Shown in pieces: positions 8,722-18,612 of a stretch of DNA of 64,000 bases. How positions within the stretch are numbered: position 1 is the stretch's first letter; each line of letters begins with the position of its first letter. Below the pieces are notes generated by a model. It was not told where the DNA came from. It searched no databases and saw nothing but the letters and a program-made list of their open reading frames with translations. This stretch comes from Cytophagaceae bacterium (GTDB taxonomy: Bacteria > Bacteroidota > Bacteroidia > Cytophagales > Spirosomataceae), in assembly GCA_947450365.1 (NCBI GenBank), contig CANFVE010000009.1, positions 29,657 to 93,656 on the forward strand, written 5' to 3'. A program made the translations under genes and the position numbers.

Positions 8722-8747
8722 AAAAGCCTCAATTGAGGCTTTTTTTT
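8722..8747 (+). terminator. intrinsic terminator after rpoD
   Basis: AAAAGCCTC (8722-8730) pairs with GAGGCTTTT (8735-8743) with an AATT loop, ending in eight T residues (8740-8747). The menD ATG begins at 8752, four bases after the T-run. Confidence 0.9.
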
Positions 8748-8751
8748 ACCT

Positions 8752-10449
8752 ATGGCATTCCCACACGGACTTACGGATTTAGTTGACATTTTAGCTCTAC
8801 AAGGCATAAATCAAGCCGTTATTTGTCCTGGATCCCGAAATGCACCGATCATGTTGGCACTGACTAGGAACAAACAATTTACCTGTTATTCCATTTCGGA
8901 TGAACGTTCGGCGGCCTTTTTTGGCCTAGGCTTAGCGCAAAAAACAGGAAAACCCGTGGTGCTTTGTTGCACCTCCGGTTCAGCTGGCTTAAATATGGCT
9001 CCTGCCGTCGCGGAAGCCTATTTTCAAGAAATTCCCCTGATTGTGCTCACAGCCGATCGCCCAAAAGAATGGATTGAACAATGGGATGGCCAAACGATTT
9101 TTCAAGCCAATCTATTTGGTCCACATGTCAAAAAAGCCATTGAATTTCCAACGCAAGCAAGTTCAGAAAAGGATTTCGCATGGTTTCAAAATCGGATAGC
9201 CAATGAAGCCGCGATCATAGCCCAACAAGCCCCCAAAGGCCCTGTGCACATCAATATACCCATCTCGGAACCCTTTTACCCTGGTAAAGAAGAGGAAATT
9301 CCAAGCCCACAAAATACCAAAATCATTCATAGAATGGAGGGAAAGGTACATGTGACGAAGGAAATGGAGTGGCTAATCCAACAAAGCCTTTCGCAAAATC
9401 CACATGTCATCTTGTCTGTAGGCCAAATGGATCCTGATCCAGAAATCCAGGATTTAATCTTACAAATGAGTTCCTTAGGCATTCCGGTAATTGGAGATGC
9501 GACGGCGAATATCCCTGAGTCTGTCCAACTAAACCATGATTTAATCTTGGCCAATGAAATGCATTGGCGTGACTTAGCTGCGGATGTGGTCATTCACATC
9601 GGAAAATCCTTTGTCTCCAAACGCATCAAACAGTTTATGAGACGCTTTCCTGCGGCCCAACACTGGTGGATTGACCCGACCAACACCCAAACCATCAAAG
9701 ATCCTTTTCAACACCTAAGTCATATTTTAAGTACCCAACCCGCGGATTTTTTACGCGCGTGGATCCAACAAGCCACCCAAATGCCCCTCACCAAGGCCTA
9801 TGGTGAAGAATGGAATCAATTCAACCAGAAGGTTAAAGATATCCAAACCGATTTTTTTCAAACAGCGGATTGGACCGAAATTCATATTCTAAATGGTTTA
9901 TTTAAGCATTTAAAAGCATATAAAGGTGATTTACATGTGGCCAATTCCTTGGCCGTGAGGTACATCAATTGGACTGCCGAATCTGTATCTCATCTCAATA
10001 TTTACGCGAACCGGGGAACAAGCGGAATTGATGGTTGCCTCAGTACCGCCGTAGGAGCAGCCCAGGCGGCAGAGGAACTCGTGATTTCGCTCATCGGAGA
10101 TGTGGCCTTCCAGTACGACCGCAATGCTTTATGGAATCAATACCTGCCCACGAACCTTCGCATCATAGTCCTGAATAATCAAGGCGGAGGAATTTTCAGG
10201 AATTTAGAAGGAGCCAAGGACTTACCCGAATTGGCAACCTTTATGGAAACCGAACAAAAATTTACGGCAAAAAACACGGCCCTAGACGCAGGAATTGCTT
10301 ATTTCAATGCGAAAAACGAAAGTGAATTGGCGGAGATCTTGCCTAGATTTTTCGAAAAGAGCCACACGGCCCAACTGCTTGAAATCGAAACCGATTCCAT
10401 TCAAAATGCCGAAGCATTAAAGGCCTATATGTCTTTATTCAAGGGCTGA
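8752..10449 (+). CDS. menD: 2-succinyl-5-enolpyruvyl-6-hydroxy-3-cyclohexene-1-carboxylate synthase
   Basis: This encodes 565 residues, full length for MenD, the thiamine-diphosphate enzyme that joins 2-oxoglutarate-derived succinic semialdehyde to isochorismate in menaquinone synthesis. The N-terminal pyrimidine-binding domain has QAVICPGSRNAPIMLAL and the DERSAAFFGLGLA segment with the catalytic glutamate. The C-terminal pyrophosphate domain has ISLIGDVAFQYDRNAL and VLNNQGGGIFRNLEG. The start at 8752 fits family N termini closely. No other men genes are in the window. Its 3' end overlaps the convergent TPR lipoprotein gene by 15 bases. Confidence 0.95.
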   Translation: MAFPHGLTDLVDILALQGINQAVICPGSRNAPIMLALTRNKQFTCYSISDERSAAFFGLGLAQKTGKPVVLCCTSGSAGLNMAPAVAEAYFQEIPLIVLTADRPKEWIEQWDGQTIFQANLFGPHVKKAIEFPTQASSEKDFAWFQNRIANEAAIIAQQAPKGPVHINIPISEPFYPGKEEEIPSPQNTKIIHRMEGKVHVTKEMEWLIQQSLSQNPHVILSVGQMDPDPEIQDLILQMSSLGIPVIGDATANIPESVQLNHDLILANEMHWRDLAADVVIHIGKSFVSKRIKQFMRRFPAAQHWWIDPTNTQTIKDPFQHLSHILSTQPADFLRAWIQQATQMPLTKAYGEEWNQFNQKVKDIQTDFFQTADWTEIHILNGLFKHLKAYKGDLHVANSLAVRYINWTAESVSHLNIYANRGTSGIDGCLSTAVGAAQAAEELVISLIGDVAFQYDRNALWNQYLPTNLRIIVLNNQGGGIFRNLEGAKDLPELATFMETEQKFTAKNTALDAGIAYFNAKNESELAEILPRFFEKSHTAQLLEIETDSIQNAEALKAYMSLFKG

Positions 10450-11178
10450 TTTAGCCGCAATTTTCTCCATATTTTTTAAATACAAAGGATTTTTTGGATC
10501 AATTGCCAAGGCTTTTTTGACCCAGGCCTCCGCACGCGCCCATTGTTGGCGCTGAATCTCCAAATATCCTAAATTGTTATAAATCAAGTCTTTATATTTT
10601 CCTGTTGCCAAAGCTTTTTGAAAAGTAGCTTCGGCGAGATCGATTTGATTTAATTCTTGGTACACAACCCCTTTATTAATTAATGTTTCGACGGCTTTAG
10701 GATTTAAGACCAGGGCGCGGTCATAGGAGGAGAGGGCTTGGAAATATTCGCTTTGTTGGAGTAAAATATCCCCCTGCAAGGACCAAAATGCCGAAGAATC
10801 TGGAAAAGCCTCCACCAATTTTTTGGCCTGAGTCACGGCTTCTGGGTAATTTTCCTGGTTTTGTAATAATTCGACTTGTTTAAAAAGAGCGGATGAGAAT
10901 TTCGGATCGAGTTCGAAGGCTTTGACAAAATCAGCCATTGCCTCTTCGTTTTTTTCGAGGCTTTGATAGACGAGACCGCGGTTATAATAGGCGTCGGAAA
11001 ATTCGGGTTGCTTTAAAATGGCCTCATTATACCATTTAATGGCCTCATAATTCTCTTTTTCTTTGAATTTTTGATTCCCGCGTAGAAAAAATTGCGTCGC
11101 TTCTTTTTTATCAGCTTCTGAATCGCAAGCACTGAAAAAAAAGAGGGAGCTAATCAACAAGAGTAAAATGGATCGCAT
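10435..11178 (-). CDS. TPR-repeat lipoprotein
   Basis: This encodes 247 residues. I chose ATG 11178 because it gives a short lipoprotein signal peptide (MRSILLLLISSLFFFSAC) with the acylated cysteine at residue 18; the longer frame to 11235 would bury it. After the anchor there are about six TPR units from residue 30 to 240, for example EAIKWYNEAILKQPEFSDAY and AEATFQKALATGKYKDLIYN. It should sit in the periplasm, attached to a membrane, as a protein-protein scaffold. Partner unknown. It is divergent from the cyclophilin gene at 11270. Confidence 0.85.
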   Translation of the reverse strand: MRSILLLLISSLFFFSACDSEADKKEATQFFLRGNQKFKEKENYEAIKWYNEAILKQPEFSDAYYNRGLVYQSLEKNEEAMADFVKAFELDPKFSSALFKQVELLQNQENYPEAVTQAKKLVEAFPDSSAFWSLQGDILLQQSEYFQALSSYDRALVLNPKAVETLINKGVVYQELNQIDLAEATFQKALATGKYKDLIYNNLGYLEIQRQQWARAEAWVKKALAIDPKNPLYLKNMEKIAAKSALE

Positions 11179-11269
11179 AAGATAAAAATCAGCTGAATGA
11201 GGACTCAATTTAAATAATTCAAAATTCATTCGCATCTTTGTACCCTAATTAATACCAAATTTTATTCCC

Positions 11270-11707
11270 ATGGCATATGCAAACATGTTAACCGATAAAG
11301 GGTTAATGAAAATTGAATTTTATTCGGAAGATGCACCGATTCACGTGAAGAACTTCATCGATCTCTCCGAAAAAGGTTTTTACAATGGACTTACCTTTCA
11401 CCGCGTGATCCCCGATTTCGTCATCCAAGGGGGTGACCCAGATGGAACGGGGGGTGGTGGCCCAGGATATAGCATCCCGTGCGAATTGACCGGAAATAAC
11501 CAATACCATGACCGTGGCGTACTTTCGATGGCACATCGCGGACCGAATACGGGTGGATCTCAGTTCTTCATCTGCCATTCACGCAATAATACCTCGCATT
11601 TAGATCGCAAGCATACCTGCTTCGGAAAGGTCATTGAAGGACAAGATGTGATTGACCAAATTCGTCAAGGCGATAAAATCATCAGCATCGAAATCGTAGC
11701 CGAATAA
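11270..11707 (+). CDS. cyclophilin-type peptidyl-prolyl isomerase
   Basis: This is a 145-residue single-domain cyclophilin without a signal peptide, so it is cytoplasmic. The active-site segments are all present: [20 protein letters not shown], the [17 protein letters not shown] block and [17 protein letters not shown]. It accelerates proline isomerisation in folding proteins. The stop codon overlaps the ATG of the next small gene by one base (TAATG), indicating translational coupling. Confidence 0.95.
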   Translation: MAYANMLTDKGLMKIEFYSEDAPIHVKNFIDLSEKGFYNGLTFHRVIPDFVIQGGDPDGTGGGGPGYSIPCELTGNNQYHDRGVLSMAHRGPNTGGSQFFICHSRNNTSHLDRKHTCFGKVIEGQDVIDQIRQGDKIISIEIVAE

Positions 11708-11946
11708 TGCATTTCATCAAAGAAATCCCATCGACATGCATGCGCATTTCCTTATTCGAATGGAATTCAAAATACATTCTGAAATTTGAAACGCCTGATT
11801 TAGAACAAAGTTTTAAATTTTCCGTGCTGGATTTTACTGACCAAAACGAAATAGAGGAGCTTGCTTCAAGCTCCTCTTTTCAAACATTTGTTGAAAATAC
11901 CTTTCACAGCATGTATGCTGAAATGGCTAAACAATTGAATCCTTAA
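11707..11946 (+). CDS. small conserved-looking protein of unknown function
   Basis: This encodes 79 residues and is coupled to the cyclophilin gene through a TAATG overlap. The sequence is a plausible small soluble alpha/beta protein: an N-terminal beta stretch (MRISLFEWNSKYILKFET), a charged middle (DLEQSFKFSVLDFTDQNE) and a C-terminal helix (TFVENTFHSMYAEMAKQL). I do not recognise the family. A strong terminator-like hairpin lies inside the gene at 11853-11880. The last 4 bases overlap the convergent M61 peptidase gene. It is supported by coding-like sequence and coupling only. Confidence 0.6.
   Translation: MHFIKEIPSTCMRISLFEWNSKYILKFETPDLEQSFKFSVLDFTDQNEIEELASSSSFQTFVENTFHSMYAEMAKQLNP
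11853..11880. terminator. perfect 11-base hairpin plus T-run inside the 79-residue gene
   Basis: AGAGGAGCTTG (11853-11863) pairs perfectly with CAAGCTCCTCT (11867-11877) over a 3-base loop and is followed by TTTT. It has the shape of an intrinsic terminator on the plus strand but lies 66 bases before the stop codon. The palindrome could also serve the M61 gene from the opposite side, 60 bases past that stop. Confidence 0.6.
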
Positions 11947-13733
11947 CGGTTTCCAAGCCATTTACCACGCAACTTCTTTTGTGCATCCGTGATATTTTTA
12001 CTTTCCGTCAACGTATAGGCATGCAGAGGACTTTGAATCACAGGAACGACAAAAAAGCGTTCGATGCCATCACGACGAACGACAAAGTTTAGCAGATCGC
12101 CTGTTTTTTTATCGCTGAGTAATTTTTCCATTCCTTCGAAGTTTGCCTGATTCACCTTTAGAATCTCATCGCCTACGTTTAATCCAGCCTGATAGGCTGA
12201 TCCTCCACGAGATACACTGGTAATGCGGCCCGCCATTGCAGTAAATCCAAGGTAAGGAATGACTTTCCCTACGTTCGCATCTGCCCACTCATATCCGAAT
12301 CCTTGGAATAAATCGGCATAGGCCGGTGTTTGGGTGCCATATATGTGGTTTTCAAACATGGATTTGGCGGAAACACCTGCCACTTGACTAAAGGCATTTT
12401 CCAATTCCGCGTCGGTAAAGCCACGCCCTAATTTTTGGTAATAGGTGGTATATAACAACTTAAATACATCATCTAAACATTTTTGACCTTGCGTTTGTCG
12501 AATGATCCACAAATTTAAAACGCCACCTAAGAGCGAACCTTTGTCATAATAGGAAACGGTGGAATTGCGAGAGTTTTCGTTTGGTCGGTAATACTTGATC
12601 CAGGCATCCCAACTGGCAGAAGCAGCTGATTCGATCTGATTCCCCGGGGTATTTTCCACCATGGAAATTTCATCGGCGAGGGATTTAATGTAATCGGGAG
12701 TACTAGATTGACCGGTTCTTTGCAAAATCACGTCGGCATAATAACTGGTTATTCCTTCCGACAACCACAAATTGTGTGTATAATTTTCATTTTCATAATC
12801 AAAAGGTCCTAGGGCTTTTGGACGAATGCGTTTCACATTCCATAAATGAAAATATTCATGTGCTAATAAATTTAAGATTCCTCGATATCCATTGGGATTT
12901 TCGTAATTGGCCCGAGACACCTGACAGGTGGTAGAGTATAAATGCTCCAATCCACCGCCTCCGCGGTATAAATTGTGAATGATGAATAGATAATGGTCGC
13001 AGGGATGATCGCCAACTACCCGTTGGGCTTCTTCACACATTTTCTTCACATCGGCTAAAAATACAGCTGAATCTACTTTAGCGGGTCCATAAAAGGCAAT
13101 TTGATGAGGGACTTGGTTTACTTTAAACTCCCATACCTTGTGATTTCCGATTTCGATGGGTGAGTCAATCCATTCATCTAGGTTTTTGGCTTGGAAGGTG
13201 AATTTCTTTACTTCCTTCATCGCAGTAGAAACCTTTTTAAATTCTTTAAACGGAATGACGGTTAATTCTTGGGCCGATTGCGCATATTCAGGAACATATA
13301 AAAATACACTCGCCGGATTGATGTATCCATGAGAATCGTCCAAAAAGGAAGTGCGCACGGACAATTCAAAGGCATATACGGAATAGTATACCGAAATTTT
13401 GGTTTGACCGGTACTGACAGGAACGCGCCACGTATTTTTATTGATTTTAGTGATAGTTGATTTTTGACCATCGATGCTGGCTTGAACTCGTTCAATGTTT
13501 TTGGCAAATTCACGAATTAAATAAGAGCCGGGAGTCCAAGCGGCCATTTTGAAATCCAGATATTTCATTTTTTGAGCGGATGCGGGAATATCAACTTCGG
13601 TGGTCACATCAAAATAATGAGTATGCGGCGCATCCATGCGCAGGCTGTGGCGAATAGGTGCGGCAGCTATCAAAAAGGAGAAAAATAAAGGGAAAATAAG
13701 ACAAATAAAATGACGTAGAAATAGCTTGTTCAT
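11943..13733 (-). CDS. M61-family (glycyl aminopeptidase-like) metallopeptidase with PDZ domain
   Basis: This encodes 596 residues. ATG 13733 gives a signal peptide (hydrophobic residues 8-24, cleavage near AAAP); the frame open to 13784 adds an unlikely extension. The order is an N-terminal beta domain (30-210), a gluzincin catalytic domain with HEYFH (His292, Glu293, His296) and the downstream ligand in WLSEGITSYY (Glu326), and a C-terminal PDZ domain (about 500-570, YLGFTAMAGRITSVSRGGSAY region). Family members trim N-terminal Gly/Ala residues from peptides. It should act in the periplasm. A stand-alone gene, convergent with the cyclophilin pair. Confidence 0.9.
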   Translation of the reverse strand: MNKLFLRHFICLIFPLFFSFLIAAAPIRHSLRMDAPHTHYFDVTTEVDIPASAQKMKYLDFKMAAWTPGSYLIREFAKNIERVQASIDGQKSTITKINKNTWRVPVSTGQTKISVYYSVYAFELSVRTSFLDDSHGYINPASVFLYVPEYAQSAQELTVIPFKEFKKVSTAMKEVKKFTFQAKNLDEWIDSPIEIGNHKVWEFKVNQVPHQIAFYGPAKVDSAVFLADVKKMCEEAQRVVGDHPCDHYLFIIHNLYRGGGGLEHLYSTTCQVSRANYENPNGYRGILNLLAHEYFHLWNVKRIRPKALGPFDYENENYTHNLWLSEGITSYYADVILQRTGQSSTPDYIKSLADEISMVENTPGNQIESAASASWDAWIKYYRPNENSRNSTVSYYDKGSLLGGVLNLWIIRQTQGQKCLDDVFKLLYTTYYQKLGRGFTDAELENAFSQVAGVSAKSMFENHIYGTQTPAYADLFQGFGYEWADANVGKVIPYLGFTAMAGRITSVSRGGSAYQAGLNVGDEILKVNQANFEGMEKLLSDKKTGDLLNFVVRRDGIERFFVVPVIQSPLHAYTLTESKNITDAQKKLRGKWLGNR

Positions 13734-13886
13734 AGATGAATGGATTGATGGGAATTTGAATTTTTGTAAAATTATAAAAATCAATGAATTCTTTTAGCGA
13801 ATCATGATTTATATAAAAAACCGGACAATTTTTTGCTGAAAAAATCGTATTATTGTAGTAATTGTGAAAGCTGAAACCATTTTCAA

Positions 13887-16800
13887 ATGATATCTAAAAA
13901 GACCTTAAGAGGCTTGTTGCCCGGACTTGTAATTTTCTTGTATTCAACAGGGGTTTTGGGCCAACAAACATTAAGCTTTAACGACCACACGCTACATTTT
14001 CGGCAAGCCAAAGAATATTTTGACGCAAAAAACTATGTCGCCGCACAAGAAGAATTTTCTGCCTATTTAGGAAGTTTGGAGCCATTGAGCAATGAGCAGA
14101 GTGGACAGCGCGTTTTGGCGGAATATTACATGACGATGTGTTCTTTATACATGAGTCGGCCAGAATCGGAGATTTTGGCGGAACGCTTTGTCGCCAATAA
14201 CCCGGAACATCCTCAAGCGGTTAAATTGCTTCGTGGTATTGGAACCTTTTTCTATGAAAATGGCGACTATGCGAAAGCGATTAAATATTTGAGCAAATCC
14301 TCGGATACGAATTTGGAGGCCAAATTTAAATTAGCCGTTTCTTATTATGAATTAAAGAAATATTTAGAGGCGTTAACTGTATTTAATGAGATTAAGGTAG
14401 AAAATGAGGAGGAATATGCATTTCCAGCTTCCTATTACGCGGGGGTGATTAATTTCAATGAAAAGCGGTATGCTGAGGCGGTGATTGATTTTCAAAAGGC
14501 TGAGGGGGGGAGTAAATTCCGTAAAGAGATTCCGAATTGGATTGGTTTATGTTATTTTAATCAGTCAAAATTGACTGAATTATTGAATTATGCGGAGCCG
14601 ATCATCGCGAAGAAAAATACGGGCTATCGCTTAGATGAATTGGCGCTATTGGTAGCTGATGTCCAATTTCAATTGAATCAATTCGAAAAATCGATCAAAT
14701 CCTATGAGATTTATGGCAAATTAACGGGCATGCAATACAGTCCATTGTCCCAATATCGCTTGGGTTATGCCTTATTTAAGACCAAGAAATACAATGAGTC
14801 ATCTAGTCAATTAAAGCCTTTATTGGCAAAAAAAGACACATTAAGTCAATATGCAGCGTATAGCATTGCATTGGGTCAATTGAGTTCTGGGAATTTAATA
14901 GCTTCCTTGGAGGCCTTTGATTTGGCCAGAGCCTTATCCTTCAACAAGACGATTCAAGAAGAGGCCTACTTTAATCATGCGAAGGTTCAATTGGATTTAG
15001 GTAGGGGTGCCGAGACCATTGATGAAATCAAAAAATTCAATGCTTTATATCCAACGAGTAAATTTTCCGAAGAAGCAACCGAATTAGTGGCTGAGGCTTT
15101 TATTAATTCAAATAACTTGGAGGTGGCCATTAGTTATCTAAAGGGGATCACGAATCGCAGTGCAAAGTTAAACACCGCCTACCAGACCTTATCGTATAAT
15201 TTGGGCGTTAGAGCGTATAATGACAATAAGATTGATGAGGCGATTAAATTATTTGATGAATCCCTGAGTACACCTGAAAAGGAGGAATATACGTGGAAGG
15301 CGACACTAGGGAAAGCAGAGGCTTTGTCAGTGGAAAAGAAATTCGAAGAAGCGATAGAGCTTTATGTTCCTTTGATGAACAAGGGGATTAAGCAAGAGGA
15401 TTTTGTTCAAAAAGTGCGCATTGGATTAGCTTTTGCCTATTTTAATACAAAGGAGTTTAGTAAGGCAAATGCTCTGTTCAAGACCTATGTGGATCGTTTA
15501 AAATCCACCCCGAATGCGAAGAATAATCCGACGATCTTATTGCGTCTGGCTGATACCTATTTGATTTCTCGGAAATACGAAGATGCCTTGACCTATTACA
15601 GCCAGGCGGCGGATTTGGCGAAAACGGAAAAGGATTATGCTTTATTTCAAAAGGGGATGACCTTGGTGTATTTAAATCGGGCTAATGAGGCTCGGGCGGC
15701 GATGAAGCAGGTTCGGGTATCCTTTCCAGAATCGAAATATGCGGAGGATGCATTCTACCAAGAAAACTTGATTCTGTTTAATGCAGCAAAATATGCGGAA
15801 GCCATTGTCGGTTTTTCAGAGATTATCTCAAGTAAAAAAACGGGCGAGACATTGGCGCCGGCGATATTCAAACGAGCACAATCCTATACCAATAATGAGC
15901 AATACGATTTAGCGATAACGGATTATAAACGGATAATCAATGAATTTTCGGGGGATAAAATTGCGAAAGATGCCTTGGTTGGTCTCCAAGAGAATTTAAT
16001 TAAGGTGGGTCGTCCAGAAGAATTTGGCCAGGTATTAGATAGCTATCAAGCTGTCAATAAGTCTGAATCAGATAATGAGGCCATCGATCTAAAATACGGG
16101 GCTGCGCGTGGTATTTATGAAGGAAAGAAATTCGATAAGGCGGTTGTGGCATTAAAGGATTTTGTGGAGAAATACCCGACTAATGAAAACGTGGTAGAGG
16201 CTACTTATTTAATTGGCGATGCGGCGGATCAAATTCAGGATACGTTGACTGCCATTCCTTTTTTCAAAAGGGTCATTGAGAAAAATGAGCACCCTCAAGT
16301 GAACAAGGTGATTTTACGTGTGGCCGATTTATTGACCGGTCAAAAACAATATGTTGAAGCTGTAGGCTATCATCGCTTATTTATGGTGAAAAATCCGGAG
16401 CCTGAACAACAGGTATCAGCCTATACCAAAATCATTCAAACCTTTACAGAGGCAAAAGCATTAGATTCTTTGGGGGCTGTCATCCAAGAAATTAGCCCTT
16501 TGGAATTATTTAGTCAAGAGGAAAAGGCGAAACTTAGTCGACAATTAGCGAATTTATACAGCAGTGATAGTTTGCAGGTGGGCCAAAAAAGAAAATGGCT
16601 AAATCAAACGATCACATTTGATAAAAATGAATTAGGTGCTGATGCACAATATGAATTAGCCTCTTTATTAGCGAAAGAGGGGAAATTCAAGGAATCGAAT
16701 GACATGATTAGTACCAAATTCAAAAATGAATTTGCGGATGCGTCGGATGCGGTTATTGGCAAGGCCTATGTGCTATTGGCAGATAACTTTGTTTCCTTGA

Positions 16801-16910
16801 AGAACTTACCTCAAGCCAAAGCCATTCTAAAATCGGTGATTGATAATTCCAGTGATTCAGGTGTCATCGAAATGGCCAAAACAAAATTAAAAAGCTTACC
16901 CTTAAAATAA
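13887..16910 (+). CDS. large exported TPR-repeat protein
   Basis: This encodes 1007 residues. A signal peptide (residues 1-25, ending VLGQQ) precedes a chain of TPR and Sel1-like helical repeats that fills the rest of the protein, for example FRQAKEYFDAKNYVAAQEEF, LGVRAYNDNKIDEAIKLFDE and YQENLILFNAAKYAEAIVGF. There is no enzyme motif. The next gene starts one base after its stop and encodes an outer-membrane barrel, so the pair probably forms an envelope complex with this protein as the periplasmic scaffold. The coding strand is clearly richer in G than neighbouring genes such as the first gene of the window. Confidence 0.85.
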   Translation: MISKKTLRGLLPGLVIFLYSTGVLGQQTLSFNDHTLHFRQAKEYFDAKNYVAAQEEFSAYLGSLEPLSNEQSGQRVLAEYYMTMCSLYMSRPESEILAERFVANNPEHPQAVKLLRGIGTFFYENGDYAKAIKYLSKSSDTNLEAKFKLAVSYYELKKYLEALTVFNEIKVENEEEYAFPASYYAGVINFNEKRYAEAVIDFQKAEGGSKFRKEIPNWIGLCYFNQSKLTELLNYAEPIIAKKNTGYRLDELALLVADVQFQLNQFEKSIKSYEIYGKLTGMQYSPLSQYRLGYALFKTKKYNESSSQLKPLLAKKDTLSQYAAYSIALGQLSSGNLIASLEAFDLARALSFNKTIQEEAYFNHAKVQLDLGRGAETIDEIKKFNALYPTSKFSEEATELVAEAFINSNNLEVAISYLKGITNRSAKLNTAYQTLSYNLGVRAYNDNKIDEAIKLFDESLSTPEKEEYTWKATLGKAEALSVEKKFEEAIELYVPLMNKGIKQEDFVQKVRIGLAFAYFNTKEFSKANALFKTYVDRLKSTPNAKNNPTILLRLADTYLISRKYEDALTYYSQAADLAKTEKDYALFQKGMTLVYLNRANEARAAMKQVRVSFPESKYAEDAFYQENLILFNAAKYAEAIVGFSEIISSKKTGETLAPAIFKRAQSYTNNEQYDLAITDYKRIINEFSGDKIAKDALVGLQENLIKVGRPEEFGQVLDSYQAVNKSESDNEAIDLKYGAARGIYEGKKFDKAVVALKDFVEKYPTNENVVEATYLIGDAADQIQDTLTAIPFFKRVIEKNEHPQVNKVILRVADLLTGQKQYVEAVGYHRLFMVKNPEPEQQVSAYTKIIQTFTEAKALDSLGAVIQEISPLELFSQEEKAKLSRQLANLYSSDSLQVGQKRKWLNQTITFDKNELGADAQYELASLLAKEGKFKESNDMISTKFKNEFADASDAVIGKAYVLLADNFVSLKNLPQAKAILKSVIDNSSDSGVIEMAKTKLKSLPLK

Positions 16911-18611
16911 ATGAACATGAATTTTCCGATGATAGCGAAACCATTAACCCTGTGTAGCGTGCTTATTCTGGTAGGAGTGGGACATGTGGGGTACGGCCAA
17001 CAAAAAAAGGAGGGAAGTATTCAAACCGACGATATCATTCTTGAGAAGGAGCGTAAGATTGAATTAAAACCTGAAATTTCACGCAATTTTGAACCCTTAG
17101 ATGAAATTGAAAATCTGAATAAGGGGCGTAAAATGAAATATGAGTTTTTGGAGCGTAAATGGGAGGCCAAAAGTCCAGCCATTTTGACTACTTCTGTCAT
17201 TGGTCCGCGTGAAGGGGATGAATTGGTGTCGGCATTTGGTCCGAAATTCAAAAATATGGTGAAGATTGGAGCTGGAAATTACGGCCATACATTGCTGAAT
17301 GGTCACTTTGGCTTTGCGAAGGAAAACCAATTTCAAGGGATTTACATAAATCATGACGCAAATCGTCGGGGGCCTATTGGCGGAGTGTATGGGGGGCGAA
17401 ATGATAATGAGGTGAAATTATATAGCAAGACATTTACGGGAAATTATTTATTAGATGGATCGATTGGCTATAAGCGGACGGAGGCGAATTATTACGGTCG
17501 CGATGAGGATAAATTCGAGACTCAGTTAAATAAAATCGGCATTGTCTACAATAAATTTAATTACGTTGGGAGTATTGGAAATGCCAAAAAGGACGCCAAA
17601 TATGATTATATCGCGTCTTCGGGTTTGACTTATTTATCGACGAGCAATTCGAATCGGGAGTGGATATGGGAAAGTAAGATTAATTCTGTGATGCATGTGA
17701 ATGATCAAATTTCCGCGTATTTAAACGGGGATATGTTGCTTTCAGAAATTACGAATTCACAAAATAACCGCCGAGAATTATATCGCATCAAACCAAGTTT
17801 CCTCTATAAAAATGGTCGCATTTCCGTGACAGCAGGGATTAACATCGCGAATGAAAAGGATAAATTGGTGAATTTAAATCAGACTCGAATTTTTCCAATT
17901 TTGAAATTGGATGTGAAACCTACTGAATTTTTACATGTTTTCGCCGGAATAGGTGGGGATACCTATTTCAATTCGATGAATCAATTTGTGTCAGAGAACA
18001 ATTGGCTTGGCAATGATGTCAATCTGAAAAATACGGTTCAAAGTTCCAATATCTACGGAGGATTAAAAGGAAGTAATGAACGAAATTTTGATTTTGAGAT
18101 GAAATTTGGCTATTCTGAATATAGTAATTTAGGCTTTTTTACGTCCGTTCAAGGGGATTCCTCTCGTTATAATGTGAGCTATGCGGGAGGAGATAAAAAA
18201 GTTCAGGTCGTGAATATTTCAGGGCAGATTAACTATCAAATATTAAATGAGGTCCTGTCGATTTTAAAATATGATTTCAATAGTTATGAAAACCTGGGCG
18301 AATTAGAAAAACCTTATCATCGACCTGCCATCAATTTATCCTTCACAAATTCTATTACGTTTAAAGATCGGATTATCATTTCTCCCGATGTATTTTATTT
18401 AGGGGGATTGTATGGATATAATCCCCAACAAGTAAAGGCGGTAAAAATGCCAGATATTATCGATTTGAATTTAAAAGTGAATTATTTGATCACTAAAAAA
18501 TTCAATGCTTCGGTGAGCGCGAATAATATTTTGGGGAAATTGAATCAAAGGTATTTATTTTATCCCCAACAAAGTTTAAATTACACAGTTGGAATCGCTT
18601 ACTCTTTTTAA
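16911..18611 (+). CDS. outer-membrane beta-barrel protein (TonB-receptor-like, no plug domain)
   Basis: This encodes 566 residues. A signal peptide (1-29, ending VGYGQ) is followed by a charged linker (about 30-90, including DEIENLNKGRKMKYEF). A beta-rich remainder follows, with alternating aromatic strands and a last strand ending SLNYTVGIAYSF, the C-terminal aromatic typical of outer-membrane barrels. It resembles the barrel part of TonB-dependent receptors but shows no plug or TonB box I can see. It directly follows the large TPR gene and precedes the HU/SPOR and TonB-like genes, which points to one envelope assembly. The substrate is unknown. Confidence 0.75.
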   Translation: MNMNFPMIAKPLTLCSVLILVGVGHVGYGQQKKEGSIQTDDIILEKERKIELKPEISRNFEPLDEIENLNKGRKMKYEFLERKWEAKSPAILTTSVIGPREGDELVSAFGPKFKNMVKIGAGNYGHTLLNGHFGFAKENQFQGIYINHDANRRGPIGGVYGGRNDNEVKLYSKTFTGNYLLDGSIGYKRTEANYYGRDEDKFETQLNKIGIVYNKFNYVGSIGNAKKDAKYDYIASSGLTYLSTSNSNREWIWESKINSVMHVNDQISAYLNGDMLLSEITNSQNNRRELYRIKPSFLYKNGRISVTAGINIANEKDKLVNLNQTRIFPILKLDVKPTEFLHVFAGIGGDTYFNSMNQFVSENNWLGNDVNLKNTVQSSNIYGGLKGSNERNFDFEMKFGYSEYSNLGFFTSVQGDSSRYNVSYAGGDKKVQVVNISGQINYQILNEVLSILKYDFNSYENLGELEKPYHRPAINLSFTNSITFKDRIIISPDVFYLGGLYGYNPQQVKAVKMPDIIDLNLKVNYLITKKFNASVSANNILGKLNQRYLFYPQQSLNYTVGIAYSF

Positions 18612-18612
18612 T

